A stretch of DNA of 64,000 nt from Acidovorax sp. A79. Its GTDB lineage: Bacteria > Pseudomonadota > Gammaproteobacteria > Burkholderiales > Burkholderiaceae_C. Under the pieces are notes generated by a model. That model saw nothing but the letters and a program-made list of their open reading frames with translations. It searched no databases and was not told the DNA's origin. Position numbers and translations under genes: made by a program. The DNA lies in the NCBI RefSeq assembly GCF_041154505.1, contig NZ_AP028672.1, positions 2,250,001 through 2,314,000 on the forward strand, written 5' to 3'. This document shows, piece after piece, positions 8,560-18,084 of the stretch. The number at the start of each line of letters is the position of its first letter. Position 1 is the first letter of the stretch.

Positions 8560-9669
8560 ATGGTCACCATAGCACCAGACCAGACCCTCAGCATCCTGCA
8601 TCTTGAAGATTCACTGGCGGACCATGAGCTGACCGCCTTGACCCTGCGGCGGTCCGGGCTCCATTGCCATCTCCATCAGGTCGACTCGCTTGCCGACTTC
8701 CGGCGGCTGACCGATACCCAGGCTTTTGACATCATCCTGGCAGATTACCGCCTGCCAGGCTTTACCGCGCTGGACGCATGGACGCATGTGGCGCAAAAGC
8801 CGCAGCACCCCCCTTTTGTGCTGCTGTCCGGCGCCATCGGCGAGGCAGCCGCCGTGGACGCCATCCGCCTGGGCATCGCAGACTACCTGCTCAAGGACGA
8901 CCTGCAGCGCCTGCCCCATGTGATCGCACGCGCTCTGGAGGTCCACGACGCCCGCAAGGCGCGCGAACAGGCCGTGGCGCAGCTGGAGGCGTCCGAACGC
9001 CGGCTGGCGGAACTCACAGAACACCTGCAAACATCGATCGAGCAGGAACGCGCATCCATCGCCCGAGAAATTCATGACGACATCGGCGGCGCATTGACGG
9101 CCGTGCGGTTCGATGTGGCATGGATCGGACGCCACAGCACGGCCCCGGCGATGAAGGAACACGCGGCGTCGGCGGCCGAGATGCTGCAGCACGCCATCGA
9201 GGCGAGCCAGCGGATCATGATGAACCTGCGACCGCCGATCCTCGAACAGGGGCTGGTGGCAGCCGTTCAGTGGCTTGCCGCCGGCTTCGAGCGCCGCTCG
9301 GGCATACCGGCTCCGGTCGTGACCAGCAGCGAGACCATCCACGCTCCGCCGGATATCCAGCTGGCGGCCTACCGCACCGCGCAGGAAGCGCTGACCAATA
9401 TTTCCAAACATGCCCATCCAGGCACTGTGCGTATCGATCTCTCCGACAAGGAGGGCGTCCTGACGCTGGAGGTCACCGACGATGGCCGGGGCATCGATCC
9501 GCAAATGCTCGACAAGCCCAAGGCCTTCGGGCTCAAGGGCCTGCATGAACGCGCCCGGACTGTCGGGGGGTGGCTGGATATCAGCAGCCGGCCCGGCCAG
9601 GGCACCTCCGTGATCCTTTCCATACCGCTAACATCGCACCCATCACCAGCCCCAGGAGATGTGCAGTGA
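8560..9669 (+). CDS. Soluble hybrid sensor: REC domain followed by HisKA_3-type histidine kinase
   Basis: This 369-aa protein has no transmembrane segment. Residues 10-125 form a receiver domain with D62 in ILADYRLPG. A coiled-coil stretch (about 135-165) leads to the H-box REIHDDIGGALTAVRFD with H172, then an HATPase domain with DDGRGID and GLKGLHERA. The H-box is that of the NarX/DegS group, which pairs with LuxR-type regulators. The next gene is such a regulator and overlaps by 4 bp. The ATG at 8560 is the first good start for the receiver fold, although no ribosome-binding site is visible. The signal is unknown. Confidence 0.9.
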   Translation: MVTIAPDQTLSILHLEDSLADHELTALTLRRSGLHCHLHQVDSLADFRRLTDTQAFDIILADYRLPGFTALDAWTHVAQKPQHPPFVLLSGAIGEAAAVDAIRLGIADYLLKDDLQRLPHVIARALEVHDARKAREQAVAQLEASERRLAELTEHLQTSIEQERASIAREIHDDIGGALTAVRFDVAWIGRHSTAPAMKEHAASAAEMLQHAIEASQRIMMNLRPPILEQGLVAAVQWLAAGFERRSGIPAPVVTSSETIHAPPDIQLAAYRTAQEALTNISKHAHPGTVRIDLSDKEGVLTLEVTDDGRGIDPQMLDKPKAFGLKGLHERARTVGGWLDISSRPGQGTSVILSIPLTSHPSPAPGDVQ

Positions 9670-10295
9670 TTCATGTGGTCCTGTGCGATGACCATGCCGT
9701 TCTGCGGCGCGGAATACGCGACACGCTGGCCGACGCCCCCGATATCCAGGTGACTGGAGAGGCCGGGGGATATTCCGAGCTGCGCGAGGTGCTGCGCTCG
9801 GCAGCCTGCGATGTGCTGCTGCTGGACCTGAACATGCCGGGGCGCAGCGGCCTTGAGGTGCTGGCCAGCCTGCGCGAGACGCACTCCGCCATCAAGGTGC
9901 TGGTGGTGTCCATGTACCCGGAAGACCAGTACGCCCTGCGCTGCCTGAAGGCCGGCGCCCAGGGATACGCCAACAAGGCAGGGGATCCGGTCGAATTGAT
10001 TGCGGCCGTGCGCACCGTCATGCAGGGGCGCAAGTACCTCACGGCAGAGGTTGCCCAGATGCTGGCGGACAGCCTGGCACAGCCCACGCCGGAGGCGCCG
10101 CATGCGGCGCTGTCCGAGCGGGAGCTGCAGACACTGGTCAAGATTGCCTCCGGCCGCAGGCTGTCGGACATCGCCGAGGAGTTGATGCTCAGCCCCAAGA
10201 CCGTGAGCGTGTACCGTTCGCGCGTGCTGGAGAAGCTGAAGCTCTCGAACAACGCGGAACTCACCGTCTACGCCATCCGCAACCAGCTGGTCTGA
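9666..10295 (+). CDS. NarL/FixJ-family response regulator
   Basis: This 209-aa transcription factor has a receiver domain (D8-D9, phospho-acceptor D54 in LLLDLNMPG) and a C-terminal LuxR-type helix-turn-helix (LSERELQTLVKIASG, then SPKTVSVYRSRVLEKL). It starts with GTG at 9666, overlapping the kinase stop as GTGA. AGGAG lies 7 nt upstream, so translation is probably coupled. It is the obvious partner of the REC-kinase. Targets are unknown; its position between chemotaxis and flagellar operons is suggestive but proves nothing. Confidence 0.94.
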   Translation: MIHVVLCDDHAVLRRGIRDTLADAPDIQVTGEAGGYSELREVLRSAACDVLLLDLNMPGRSGLEVLASLRETHSAIKVLVVSMYPEDQYALRCLKAGAQGYANKAGDPVELIAAVRTVMQGRKYLTAEVAQMLADSLAQPTPEAPHAALSERELQTLVKIASGRRLSDIAEELMLSPKTVSVYRSRVLEKLKLSNNAELTVYAIRNQLV

Positions 10296-10324
10296 GACGG
10301 CCTGCACACCCCCCTCTTTCCCCA

Positions 10325-11095
10325 CTATCGCTGCGTGGCAAAGAGATCGACCGCCTGCTGCATCAGCGCCAGCACCGGTTGCTCCAGCAGCGGGAGCGTG
10401 GCCACGATGCCCAGCATGCCCACGGTCAACGTCACCGGGAACCCCACGGCATAGATGTTCATCTGCGGCGCCACCCGCGAAATGATGCCCAGCGTCAAGT
10501 TGACGAACAGCAGGAGCGCGATCATGGGCAGCGCGATCCACAGCGCACTGGAAAACAGGGACGAACCCAGCTCGTAAATGCGCATCTGCCCAAGGGCCTG
10601 CAGGAAGTTGCCATCGACCGGAAAGCGGTCAAAACTCTTCACCACGGCCATCAAGATCAGCAGATGGCCATTGATCACCACAAAGAGCAGCATGGACATG
10701 TGTCCAAAAAAGCGGGCTACCGCACTGATCTGCGCATTCGAAGAGGGGTCGAAAAATGATGCGAAATTCAACCCCATCTGCAACCCGATGATTTCGCCCG
10801 CCAGCTCCACGGCCGCAAACACCAGCCGGACGGAAAACCCGATCGCAAGCCCCACGGCCACTTGCTGGGCCACGGCTCCGAATGCCTCGCGCCCGTTGAC
10901 GCTGATGACCGGTTGATTCACCAGCACGCCCTGGGCGCACAGCGCCACCAGGAACGCCAGTCCGATCTTGACGCGCATGGGTATCGTCCGCATGGAAAAC
11001 ACTGGCGCGACCGAGAAGACGGCGAGCACGCGCAAGAATGGCCACAGGATGGGAGACAGCCAGGCCATCAGCTGGGCTTCGGAGAAAGTGATCAC
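10325..11095 (-). CDS. fliR: Flagellar export gate protein FliR
   Basis: FliR is an integral membrane component of the FliP-FliQ-FliR export gate in the flagellar basal body. The 256-aa protein has about six hydrophobic segments, the conserved NFASFFDPS region and the MLGIVATLP segment near the end. It is the last gene of the minus-strand fliL-R run, 76 bp after fliQ. Length is typical. Confidence 0.96.
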   Translation of the reverse strand: MITFSEAQLMAWLSPILWPFLRVLAVFSVAPVFSMRTIPMRVKIGLAFLVALCAQGVLVNQPVISVNGREAFGAVAQQVAVGLAIGFSVRLVFAAVELAGEIIGLQMGLNFASFFDPSSNAQISAVARFFGHMSMLLFVVINGHLLILMAVVKSFDRFPVDGNFLQALGQMRIYELGSSLFSSALWIALPMIALLLFVNLTLGIISRVAPQMNIYAVGFPVTLTVGMLGIVATLPLLEQPVLALMQQAVDLFATQR

Positions 11096-11171
11096 GCGAT
11101 CCCCGATGGGCAGCCAGAAATGGGGCTGGCGAACAAAGGGTGCGGCGCGAAGCGCAAGGCCGTGCCCCGCA

Positions 11172-11441
11172 CTAGCCGATCATCGACGGAATGGACTCGA
11201 TCGTCCGGCGGATAAAGTCCACCAGGGTACTGAGCATCCAGGGCCCCGCGATCGCAAAAACCACCATCGCGGCGATCAGCTTGGGAACAAAGGCCAGTGT
11301 CGCCTCATGGATCTGCGTGACCGCCTGGAAAATGCTCACGATCAGCCCCACCGCCATCACGGCACCGAGCACCGGCATCGAAATCATCAGCAGCAGCGTC
11401 AAGGCGTCGCGCCCGATGGTCAGCACCATTTGCGAAGTCAT
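11172..11441 (-). CDS. fliQ: Flagellar export gate protein FliQ
   Basis: FliQ is a small two-helix membrane protein that wraps the FliP/FliR gate. The 89-aa protein has two hydrophobic helices, at about 13-40 and 50-75, with the conserved VGLIVSIFQAVTQIHEATL loop between them. It starts 11 bp after the fliP stop. Length matches the family. Confidence 0.96.
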   Translation of the reverse strand: MTSQMVLTIGRDALTLLLMISMPVLGAVMAVGLIVSIFQAVTQIHEATLAFVPKLIAAMVVFAIAGPWMLSTLVDFIRRTIESIPSMIG

Positions 11442-11452
11442 CGCCCACTCCT

Positions 11453-12223
11453 TCAGGGAACAAAACTGGCAGCCAGCGAGCCGATCAGCAAATTCCAGCC
11501 GTCCGCCAGCACAAACAGCATGAGCTTGAACGGCAGTGCCACCAGCACCGGAGACAGCATCATCATGCCCAAGGACATGAGGATGCTCGACACCACCATG
11601 TCGATCACCAGAAACGGGATGAAGATCATGAAGCCGATCTGAAATGCCGATTTCAGTTCGCTGGTGACAAAGGCTGGCACCAGCACCCGCAGCGGCGCGG
11701 TTTCCGCCGTCACGCTCGCATCCAGGCGCGCCAGCCGGGAAAAGAGGGCGAAATCGGATTGCCGGGTCTGCTTGAGCATGAAGCTGCGCATCGGCGCCTC
11801 GGCCTTGACCAGGGCCTGTTCGAAGCTGATGGTGTTGTTGGTGTAAGGCACATAGGCGTCCTGGTACACCCGGTCCAGGGTGGGCCCCATCACGAAGAAG
11901 GTGAGAAACAGCGACAGTCCGATGATGACCTGGTTGGGCGGCGCCGACTGGGTACCCAGCGCCTGGCGCAGGAGAGACAAAACGATCACGATGCGCGTGA
12001 AGCCCGTCATCATGAGCAGCACCGCCGGCAGGAAGGACAGGGCCGTGAAGAACAGCAGGGTCTGGATGGGCACCGAATAGCTGTTGCCCGAAGGGCCGCT
12101 GCCCACCACCAATGGCAGTGCGCCCGCGGAGGCCTGCGCGGCGGCCGTGCCATGCACCATGGCGCCCAGGGCGGCCACCGCAGCCAGCAGCAGCACATGA
12201 CGCACCCGTGAAGCCTCAGCCAT
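11453..12223 (-). CDS. fliP: Flagellar export gate protein FliP
   Basis: FliP forms the core of the export gate. The 256-aa protein has an N-terminal signal-like hydrophobic segment ([16 protein letters not shown]), the conserved [20 protein letters not shown] region, [19 protein letters not shown], and the C-terminal [18 protein letters not shown]. The ATG at 12223 overlaps the end of fliO by 8 bp, suggesting translational coupling. Length is normal. Confidence 0.96.
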   Translation of the reverse strand: MAEASRVRHVLLLAAVAALGAMVHGTAAAQASAGALPLVVGSGPSGNSYSVPIQTLLFFTALSFLPAVLLMMTGFTRIVIVLSLLRQALGTQSAPPNQVIIGLSLFLTFFVMGPTLDRVYQDAYVPYTNNTISFEQALVKAEAPMRSFMLKQTRQSDFALFSRLARLDASVTAETAPLRVLVPAFVTSELKSAFQIGFMIFIPFLVIDMVVSSILMSLGMMMLSPVLVALPFKLMLFVLADGWNLLIGSLAASFVP

Positions 12224-12572
12224 GGGAAGGACTTCCAGGCGCGTTGACGGCCGACGCAACCGCGTGCGCGAAAGATGGTTCCGCCTTGGGCGCCGCGGAA
12301 GGCGTGCTGGCGGCAACGGCCGGCAGCACGTGCAGGCAGCTCACCTGCTGCGCGGTCACGCCAAGAACCAGCCAGGTCCGCGCGTGTTCCGGCCCCACCT
12401 CCACGGTGACCACGCGCTGCTGGGGACCCACGGCCACGGCGGAGAGCACGCGGGAAGCCGCTCCAGCCCCCAGGCCGGCGGTGGCGTGGCGCTGCTGCAG
12501 CCGGCGGACCAGCCAGGGCAGCAACGCCATGGCGCCCACGAAAAGGACGACCACCACCAGCGTCTGGGTCAT
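12216..12572 (-). CDS. fliO: Flagellar biosynthesis protein FliO
   Basis: FliO is a poorly conserved single-pass membrane protein that helps assemble FliP. The 118-aa protein has one N-terminal transmembrane segment ([18 protein letters not shown]) and a basic cytoplasmic domain with [14 protein letters not shown]. The ATG at 12572 is used here; a GTG at 12587, inside the fliN stop region, is an alternative that adds five residues. The call rests on the fold and on position between fliN and fliP. Confidence 0.88.
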   Translation of the reverse strand: MTQTLVVVVLFVGAMALLPWLVRRLQQRHATAGLGAGAASRVLSAVAVGPQQRVVTVEVGPEHARTWLVLGVTAQQVSCLHVLPAVAASTPSAAPKAEPSFAHAVASAVNAPGSPSHG

Positions 12573-12579
12573 GCTGCCA

Positions 12580-13017
12580 CTATCCACGGCTGACCCGCCG
12601 AAGGCGCTCGGAAGGGGTCACCACGTCCGTGAGGCGGATACCGAACTTGTCATTGACCACGACGACCTCGCCCTGCGCGATGAGATAGCCATTCACCAGG
12701 ACGTCCATGGGCTCGCCCGCGAGCGCGTCGAGCTCCACCACCGAGCCTTGGGCCAGCTGAAGGATGTACTTGATCGGCACCTTGGTGCGCCCGAGCTCCA
12801 CCGACAGCTGGACCGGAATGTCCAGCACCATGTTGATGTCGTTGACCGTGCCATCCCCGCCGCCAGAGAAAGGGCGCACGGGGTCGCCGGAGAGCGGGCC
12901 GCCCTGCTCGGCATCGCCGGGCTTGTCCTCAGTCCGCTTTTGCTCCTCGAGCGCCTCGGCCCAACCCGCAAAGGGGTCATCCGCCGCGCCGTCCTTGTTA
13001 TCTTCTTCAGTTGACAT
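12580..13017 (-). CDS. fliN: Flagellar C-ring switch protein FliN
   Basis: FliN forms the lower C ring with FliM and binds FliH and CheY-P. The 145-aa protein has an acidic disordered N-terminus (about 1-60) and the SpoA-type domain with VLDIPVQLSVELG, LAQGSVVELD and VLVNGYLIAQGEVVVV. Its start overlaps the fliM stop by 11 bp. Length is usual for this group. Confidence 0.96.
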   Translation of the reverse strand: MSTEEDNKDGAADDPFAGWAEALEEQKRTEDKPGDAEQGGPLSGDPVRPFSGGGDGTVNDINMVLDIPVQLSVELGRTKVPIKYILQLAQGSVVELDALAGEPMDVLVNGYLIAQGEVVVVNDKFGIRLTDVVTPSERLRRVSRG

Positions 13018-14011
13018 CTTTTTCTCCCAGCCAGCTCATGTCGGCATTGCGCAGGCATTCTTCGATACGAATGGCGTACTTGGAATTGTGCGTTCCGTAC
13101 TGGCATTCAAAAATAGGCACGCCCCCGATCGACGCGCGGATGCGGGGCTCGCGGTCGAGCTCGATGAAATCGCCAGGCTTCATGGCCAACAATTGCTCCA
13201 CCGTGGCATCGGCGCGGGCCAGTTCAGCCACCAGCGTCACTTCGGCGGCCTGGATTTCCCGGGTCAGCACGCGCACCCAGCGGCGATCCACCTCGATGGA
13301 ATCGCCCTGTGTGGACGAATACAGCACGTCGCGGATGGGCTCCAGCGTCGCGTAGGGCATGCAGATATGGATCGCCCCCGAAAGGTCGCCGATTTCCAGC
13401 TGAAAGGCCGTGGACACGACGATTTCGCTGGGCGTGGCGATGTTGGCGAACTGCGGCTGCATTTCCGAGCGCTGGTATTCGAGCTCCAGGGGGTAGATCC
13501 CCTGCCACGCCTTCTTGTATTCGGCGCAGATCACATCCACCAGGCGGTTGATGACCCGTTGCTCCGTGGGCGAGAAGTCCCGCCCCTCGATCCGAGTCTG
13601 GAACTTGCCCACGCCGCCGTACAGCGTGTCGATGATGCCGAACACGAGCGAGGGTTCGCACACGATCAGCCCGCTGCCGCGCAGCGGACGGATGGCCACG
13701 ATGTTGAAATTCGTGGGGACCGCAAGCTCCCGCAGGAAGGCGCTGTAGCGCTGCACGGACACGGTGCCCACCGAGATCTCGGGGCTGCGGCGGATGAAAT
13801 TGAACAGGCCGATGCGGAAGTTGCGCGCGAACCGCTCATTGACGATTTCCATCGTCGGCATCCGTCCACGGACGATGCGCTCCTGGCTGGAAATGTCGTA
13901 GTTGCGTACGGACCCCGCCTCCGCCACTTCCTCGACCGATTTCTGGCTCTCGCCAGTAACCCCTTCGAGAAGGGCATCGACCTCTTCCTGCGAAAGAAAT
14001 GAATCACTCAT
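13007..14011 (-). CDS. fliM: Flagellar motor switch protein FliM
   Basis: FliM is the C-ring protein that receives CheY-P and sets rotation direction. The 334-aa protein begins with the CheY-binding peptide (SQEEVDALL, residues 7-15). A CheC-like middle domain and a C-terminal SpoA domain follow, with FIELDREPRIRASIGGVPIFEC. It is followed by fliN with an 11-bp overlap. Length and motifs are normal. Confidence 0.97.
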   Translation of the reverse strand: MSDSFLSQEEVDALLEGVTGESQKSVEEVAEAGSVRNYDISSQERIVRGRMPTMEIVNERFARNFRIGLFNFIRRSPEISVGTVSVQRYSAFLRELAVPTNFNIVAIRPLRGSGLIVCEPSLVFGIIDTLYGGVGKFQTRIEGRDFSPTEQRVINRLVDVICAEYKKAWQGIYPLELEYQRSEMQPQFANIATPSEIVVSTAFQLEIGDLSGAIHICMPYATLEPIRDVLYSSTQGDSIEVDRRWVRVLTREIQAAEVTLVAELARADATVEQLLAMKPGDFIELDREPRIRASIGGVPIFECQYGTHNSKYAIRIEECLRNADMSWLGEKDVN

Positions 14012-14029
14012 GACTGGTCCTTGCCCGGG

Positions 14030-14605
14030 TCACTGGATGATGAAGCTGGAGAAAAGCACCCGGTGCACCGGGTTGCGCTCCGTGCGCCGGCGCGCGGGGC
14101 GTTCATCTTCGTCGCCGTCCTTGTCGGCCGCCGCGGCACGCGCGCGGTCGCGTTCCGTGGCAACCGGATAGCCCAGGGGACGCGAGACTTCGCGCAGGAT
14201 ATCGGAGGCCAGTTTTTCCTTGCCTTCCCTTTGCAGCAATTCGGCGGAGGTCCGCTGGGAAATCAGCATCAGGATGCCACTGCGGATGGTGGGCAGGTAC
14301 AGCTTCACCTGTTCCGCCGTCTTGGCATCTTCCAGCTCCAGGGTAATGCCGATCTGTGCAAACCGGTCGCCACCGGGGTCCGCCAGGTTCACCACCATGT
14401 TCTCCATGGGCAGGAAGGTGGGAGCCACCTTGGGGGCCTCCTTGCGGGCCGGCGCAGCCCCTTCCTCGTCTTCGGCGTGGGAACGGCTGGAAATCAGCCA
14501 GGCGGCCACCCCGCCGCCAATCACCAGCACCGCCACAACGCCGATGATGATGATGAGCATCTTCTTGCTTTTGGCCGGAGCCGCTGCGGGGGTATTGGCT
14601 GACAC
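14030..14605 (-). CDS. fliL: Flagellar basal body-associated protein FliL
   Basis: FliL is an inner-membrane protein surrounding the stator. The 191-aa protein has a cytoplasmic N-terminus, one transmembrane helix (MLIIIIGVVAVLVIGGGVAA, about 18-40) and a periplasmic domain with NMVVNLADPGGDRFAQIGI. The GTG at 14605 is chosen because AAGGA lies about 9 nt upstream; the frame stays open further but without a site. It heads the fliL-R genes, 236 bp after fliK, so a separate promoter in that gap is possible but none was recognised. Confidence 0.93.
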   Translation of the reverse strand: MSANTPAAAPAKSKKMLIIIIGVVAVLVIGGGVAAWLISSRSHAEDEEGAAPARKEAPKVAPTFLPMENMVVNLADPGGDRFAQIGITLELEDAKTAEQVKLYLPTIRSGILMLISQRTSAELLQREGKEKLASDILREVSRPLGYPVATERDRARAAAADKDGDEDERPARRRTERNPVHRVLFSSFIIQ

Positions 14606-14841
14606 GATGCGGATTCCTTGGTGGGAGACGGGCCGTACCCACGCAATCAATGGGCGGACAAGACCGGATGGCCCATTATTGGGCGATGCTGCGACCAATA
14701 ATAGCCAGAATAAAAGCCCAAAACCATGGCATTCGCAGCGCTATCCCGATTGCAGGTCACCCGCCAGGAGCCGTGAGCCGGCAATGCGCCCACGGCGCGG
14801 CGCATGCGGGGCGGGCCGAAGGTTCCCGCCGCCATGCGGAC

Positions 14842-16203
14842 TCACACAAAGATGTCCACGGCACGGTCTGGCGCGCCGCCACCGCCGCGCAGCGGCGAGG
14901 CCATGCTCACCGGCGTGGCGGCCACCACCTGCGCCTGGCGTGACCCATCGCGGCGGCCCTGCCGTTCGGGGTCGGCCGCATTTTCACGTTGTCCGGCCGA
15001 CGTGCCGACCGACATGCCCGAGAGCACCAGCCCCTCGCTGCGCAGCAACTCGCTCAATTGCGCCATGCTCCGGTCCAGCATGTCGCGGGTCTGCGGCTGG
15101 TCGCTGCGGAAAGTCACATGGGCCTCATTGCCCGACAGCGACACCGACACCTCGACGGGCTGCCCGTCGCGGTTGAGCGTCAGCTCCGCATTCTGAGTCT
15201 TCTGGTTGATCCAGTACGTCACCTGCTCGGCGACCTGGTCCTCCATGCCGGCCTGGGCAGGATCGCCAAACGCCGCGGCGCCATCGACGGCCGCTCCTGG
15301 CTCCACGGGCGCCACGCCCCCGCCATTGTCGAACCATGCGCCGGCATCCCCCCGCCCTTCGCCAGGGCTGCCGCCACTACCGGCGGCCTCCCCACCCCGT
15401 GCGGGCGCTGCAGCCGCCAGCAGGTCGCCCGCCATCGCTGCGCCGTTGGCCACCAGGTCGCCGGCCCCGGCAGCCGCGCTCCGATCGGCGGCGCCCGCAA
15501 CCGGCAGGCCCGCCGCCATGCGCTCGCTGGCGGCCTGCACCGTCGCCACGGCCGCCATGTGGTGCCCTTGCGTCGGCAGCGCCACATCGCCCGCCCGGGC
15601 CCGGCCCAGGGACATTTCTGCGGAATCCGCCCTTTGGGCCAATGCAGTTTGCATGCGCGAGAAAGCCCGGCCGAACGCTGCGGCACCGGCCTGTGGTGCC
15701 CCGCCCTTGAGGTCCGCGGAAGCGTCGAGCATGGCCGTTTCGGCCACCATGCCCTGTGGCAGGCCGTCCACGCCCGGCACACCAGCCGCCAACGGGTTCG
15801 CCCCTGCCTGGGCGCCCGCGCCGGGCATCCCCGAGCCTGCCGCCGTTCCATCTTGCACTGCAATGCGAAGGCCGGGGCCCTGCCCCGCCGCCGCCCCGGC
15901 GGCATCGCCCCGCACAGCGGCGTCGGGCGCCAGCAATCCCTGCCATGCCGCCAGGGCCGAAGCATCCAGGGCATCCTTCGCGGCATCGGCGGGCAACCCA
16001 TCGGCCGGCGCCGCGCCGGCGGACGGCAGGTCCAGCGGCCCGGCGTCCCCCGGGGCAGCAGCATCCCCGAGCGCTGCCAGCAGGGCCAGAAAGCCGCTGG
16101 GGGCGGCACTGTGGGCGTCGTCCGGCGCCTGCGCCGTGGACCGGGTCCGCGCGGCGTGGGCCGGCTGGGTGCCCTGGGGAGAAGAAATTCTTGCTTGTTC
16201 CAT
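14842..16203 (-). CDS. fliK: Flagellar hook-length control protein FliK
   Basis: FliK is the secreted molecular ruler that switches export from hook to filament substrates. The 453-aa protein has a long low-complexity N-terminal part rich in Ala, Gly, Asp and Pro, and a conserved C-terminal domain (about 330-430) with AELTLNRDGQPVEVSVSL, HVTFRSDQPQTRDML and LRSEGLVLSGMSVG. The ATG at 16203 has GGGAG 8 nt upstream. It follows fliJ by 5 bp. Low-complexity length variation is usual in this family. Confidence 0.9.
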   Translation of the reverse strand: MEQARISSPQGTQPAHAARTRSTAQAPDDAHSAAPSGFLALLAALGDAAAPGDAGPLDLPSAGAAPADGLPADAAKDALDASALAAWQGLLAPDAAVRGDAAGAAAGQGPGLRIAVQDGTAAGSGMPGAGAQAGANPLAAGVPGVDGLPQGMVAETAMLDASADLKGGAPQAGAAAFGRAFSRMQTALAQRADSAEMSLGRARAGDVALPTQGHHMAAVATVQAASERMAAGLPVAGAADRSAAAGAGDLVANGAAMAGDLLAAAAPARGGEAAGSGGSPGEGRGDAGAWFDNGGGVAPVEPGAAVDGAAAFGDPAQAGMEDQVAEQVTYWINQKTQNAELTLNRDGQPVEVSVSLSGNEAHVTFRSDQPQTRDMLDRSMAQLSELLRSEGLVLSGMSVGTSAGQRENAADPERQGRRDGSRQAQVVAATPVSMASPLRGGGGAPDRAVDIFV

Positions 16204-16208
16204 TGTCA

Positions 16209-16670
16209 CTACTCCCGGCCCGCAGAGCCTTGCATCGCACTTCGGTACTGCAGGGCAGCCCGTTCATCGGTTTGTTTCTGATCTCTTCGCATTTCAGCCC
16301 GCTCCAGGTCGTGGCGCCGCTTCTCCATGACCTTGCGCAGGCTGGCCAGCCGCAGTTCCGCCTCCAGCAGGTTGCGCCGGGCCGCCTCCACCCGGTTGGC
16401 ATGGTCACCCACCACCCCGGTCTGGACACCCGCCGCATGTCCCAAACGGTCCATGAACTGGTAGTGGTGGTACATCACCTCGGGCTTCATCGTGGTGTCG
16501 GCCTTCATGCCCCAGCGCGCTTGCGTTTCACGGGCATAGTCTTCGAGCTGGTCGAGCTGGGCGCGTGCCGCCTGCTGCGCTGCCTGCGTGTCCTGCAGCA
16601 CCTTGCGCGCGTCGTCCCGCTTGCGGGAAGCCACCTCGACGGCGACGGACAGCGAATTGAGGCTGGACAT
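16209..16670 (-). CDS. fliJ: Flagellar export chaperone/ATPase stalk protein FliJ
   Basis: FliJ is a coiled-coil stalk in the FliI ATPase ring. The 153-aa protein is almost entirely predicted coiled coil, with many Arg, Glu and Gln residues. It lies between fliI and fliK, 19 bp after the fliI stop. The call rests on length, coiled-coil character and conserved position. Confidence 0.92.
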   Translation of the reverse strand: MSSLNSLSVAVEVASRKRDDARKVLQDTQAAQQAARAQLDQLEDYARETQARWGMKADTTMKPEVMYHHYQFMDRLGHAAGVQTGVVGDHANRVEAARRNLLEAELRLASLRKVMEKRRHDLERAEMRRDQKQTDERAALQYRSAMQGSAGRE

Positions 16671-16689
16671 GGCTGGCGATCCGCTGTGT

Positions 16690-18084
16690 TCAGTGGTCCA
16701 GCACCGCCGCCATGCCCGCGACGCTCTGGTCCATGGAGGCCGCCTCGAACATGTCCTGCTGCAGGAACCCCGCCATCTGCGGCTGCAGACGGATGGCCTC
16801 GTCCAGCGCCGGATCGGAGCCGCTCATATAAGCCCCCACCTGCACCAGATCGCGGCTTTTCTGGTAGCGCGAATACACCGCCCGAAAGCGCCGCGCCAGG
16901 TCGAAATGCCCGCGCGACACCACGTTGTGCATCACGCGCGACGCGGATTGCTCGATGTCGATGGCGGGGAAATGGCCCGTCTCGGCCAGCGCGCGCGAGA
17001 GCACGATGTGGCCATCCAGGATGGCGCGCGCCGCGTCGGCGATGGGGTCCTGCTGGTCATCCCCTTCCGAGAGCACTGTATAGAAGGCCGTGATGGACCC
17101 GACGCCATGCAGTCCGTTGCCGCTGCGCTCCACGAGTTGAGGGAGCTTGGCGAAACAGGAGGGCGGATAGCCCTTGGTGGCAGGGGGTTCGCCAATGGCC
17201 AGCGCGATTTCGCGCTGGGCCATCGCATAGCGGGTCAATGAATCCATGAGCAGCAGCACATGCTTGCCCTTGTCGCGGAAATGCTCGGCCACGGCCGTGG
17301 CATAGGCCGCGCCCTGCATGCGCAGCAGGGGGGGTGCGTCCGCCGGAGCGGCCACCACGACCGAGCGCGCGCGGCCGTCTTCGCCCAGGATGTCCTCGAC
17401 GAATTCCTTGACTTCGCGCCCCCGCTCGCCGATCAGCCCCACCACGATCACGTCGGCGCGGGTGTAGCGGGCCATCATGCCCAGCAGGACGCTCTTGCCC
17501 ACCCCAGAGCCTGCGAACAGGCCCAGGCGCTGGCCGCGCCCCACCGTGAGCAGGGCGTTGATGGCGCGCACGCCGGTGTCCAGCGATTCGCGCACGGGAT
17601 CGCGGTCCATGGCATTGATCTGGCGGCGCCCCATGGGCTCGGACACCACGTCCTGCACCGGCCCGCCATGGTCCAGCGGCAGGCCCTGCGCGTCCACCAC
17701 CCGTCCGAGCAGGCCCTCGCCCATGGGCAAGCGCAGCACACCGGCGCGCTGGATGGCCCGCGCGGGCTCGCCCAGTCGCGGCATGGGAACGTAGGGTGCC
17801 GCCGGCACCACGCTCGCGCCGCTGGACAGCCCGTGGATGTCTCCCGCCGGCATCAGAAACGCGCGATCGGCGGAGAACCCCACCACCTCGGCCAGCACCG
17901 GGGCATGGCCCGGCATCTGGACCATGCACTGCGAGCCCACCGGCACGCGGATGCCCACGGCCTCCAGCACCAGGCCTGTCAGCCGCGTCAGGGTGCCGCG
18001 TGTTTCCAGCGGAGCGCCCTCGGCAACACGCTCGCGCGCATCCTCGATGAGGCGTGTCCAGGCGGCGGGGGCCTCAACGCTCAT
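16690..18084 (-). CDS. fliI: Flagellar export ATPase FliI
   Basis: FliI is the cytoplasmic F1-like ATPase that drives early export. The 464-aa protein has Walker [17 protein letters not shown], Walker [18 protein letters not shown], and the conserved [18 protein letters not shown]. The ATG at 18084 has GGAGG just upstream and overlaps fliH by 11 bp. An open extension further upstream lacks family similarity and lies in fliH. Confidence 0.97.
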   Translation of the reverse strand: MSVEAPAAWTRLIEDARERVAEGAPLETRGTLTRLTGLVLEAVGIRVPVGSQCMVQMPGHAPVLAEVVGFSADRAFLMPAGDIHGLSSGASVVPAAPYVPMPRLGEPARAIQRAGVLRLPMGEGLLGRVVDAQGLPLDHGGPVQDVVSEPMGRRQINAMDRDPVRESLDTGVRAINALLTVGRGQRLGLFAGSGVGKSVLLGMMARYTRADVIVVGLIGERGREVKEFVEDILGEDGRARSVVVAAPADAPPLLRMQGAAYATAVAEHFRDKGKHVLLLMDSLTRYAMAQREIALAIGEPPATKGYPPSCFAKLPQLVERSGNGLHGVGSITAFYTVLSEGDDQQDPIADAARAILDGHIVLSRALAETGHFPAIDIEQSASRVMHNVVSRGHFDLARRFRAVYSRYQKSRDLVQVGAYMSGSDPALDEAIRLQPQMAGFLQQDMFEAASMDQSVAGMAAVLDH

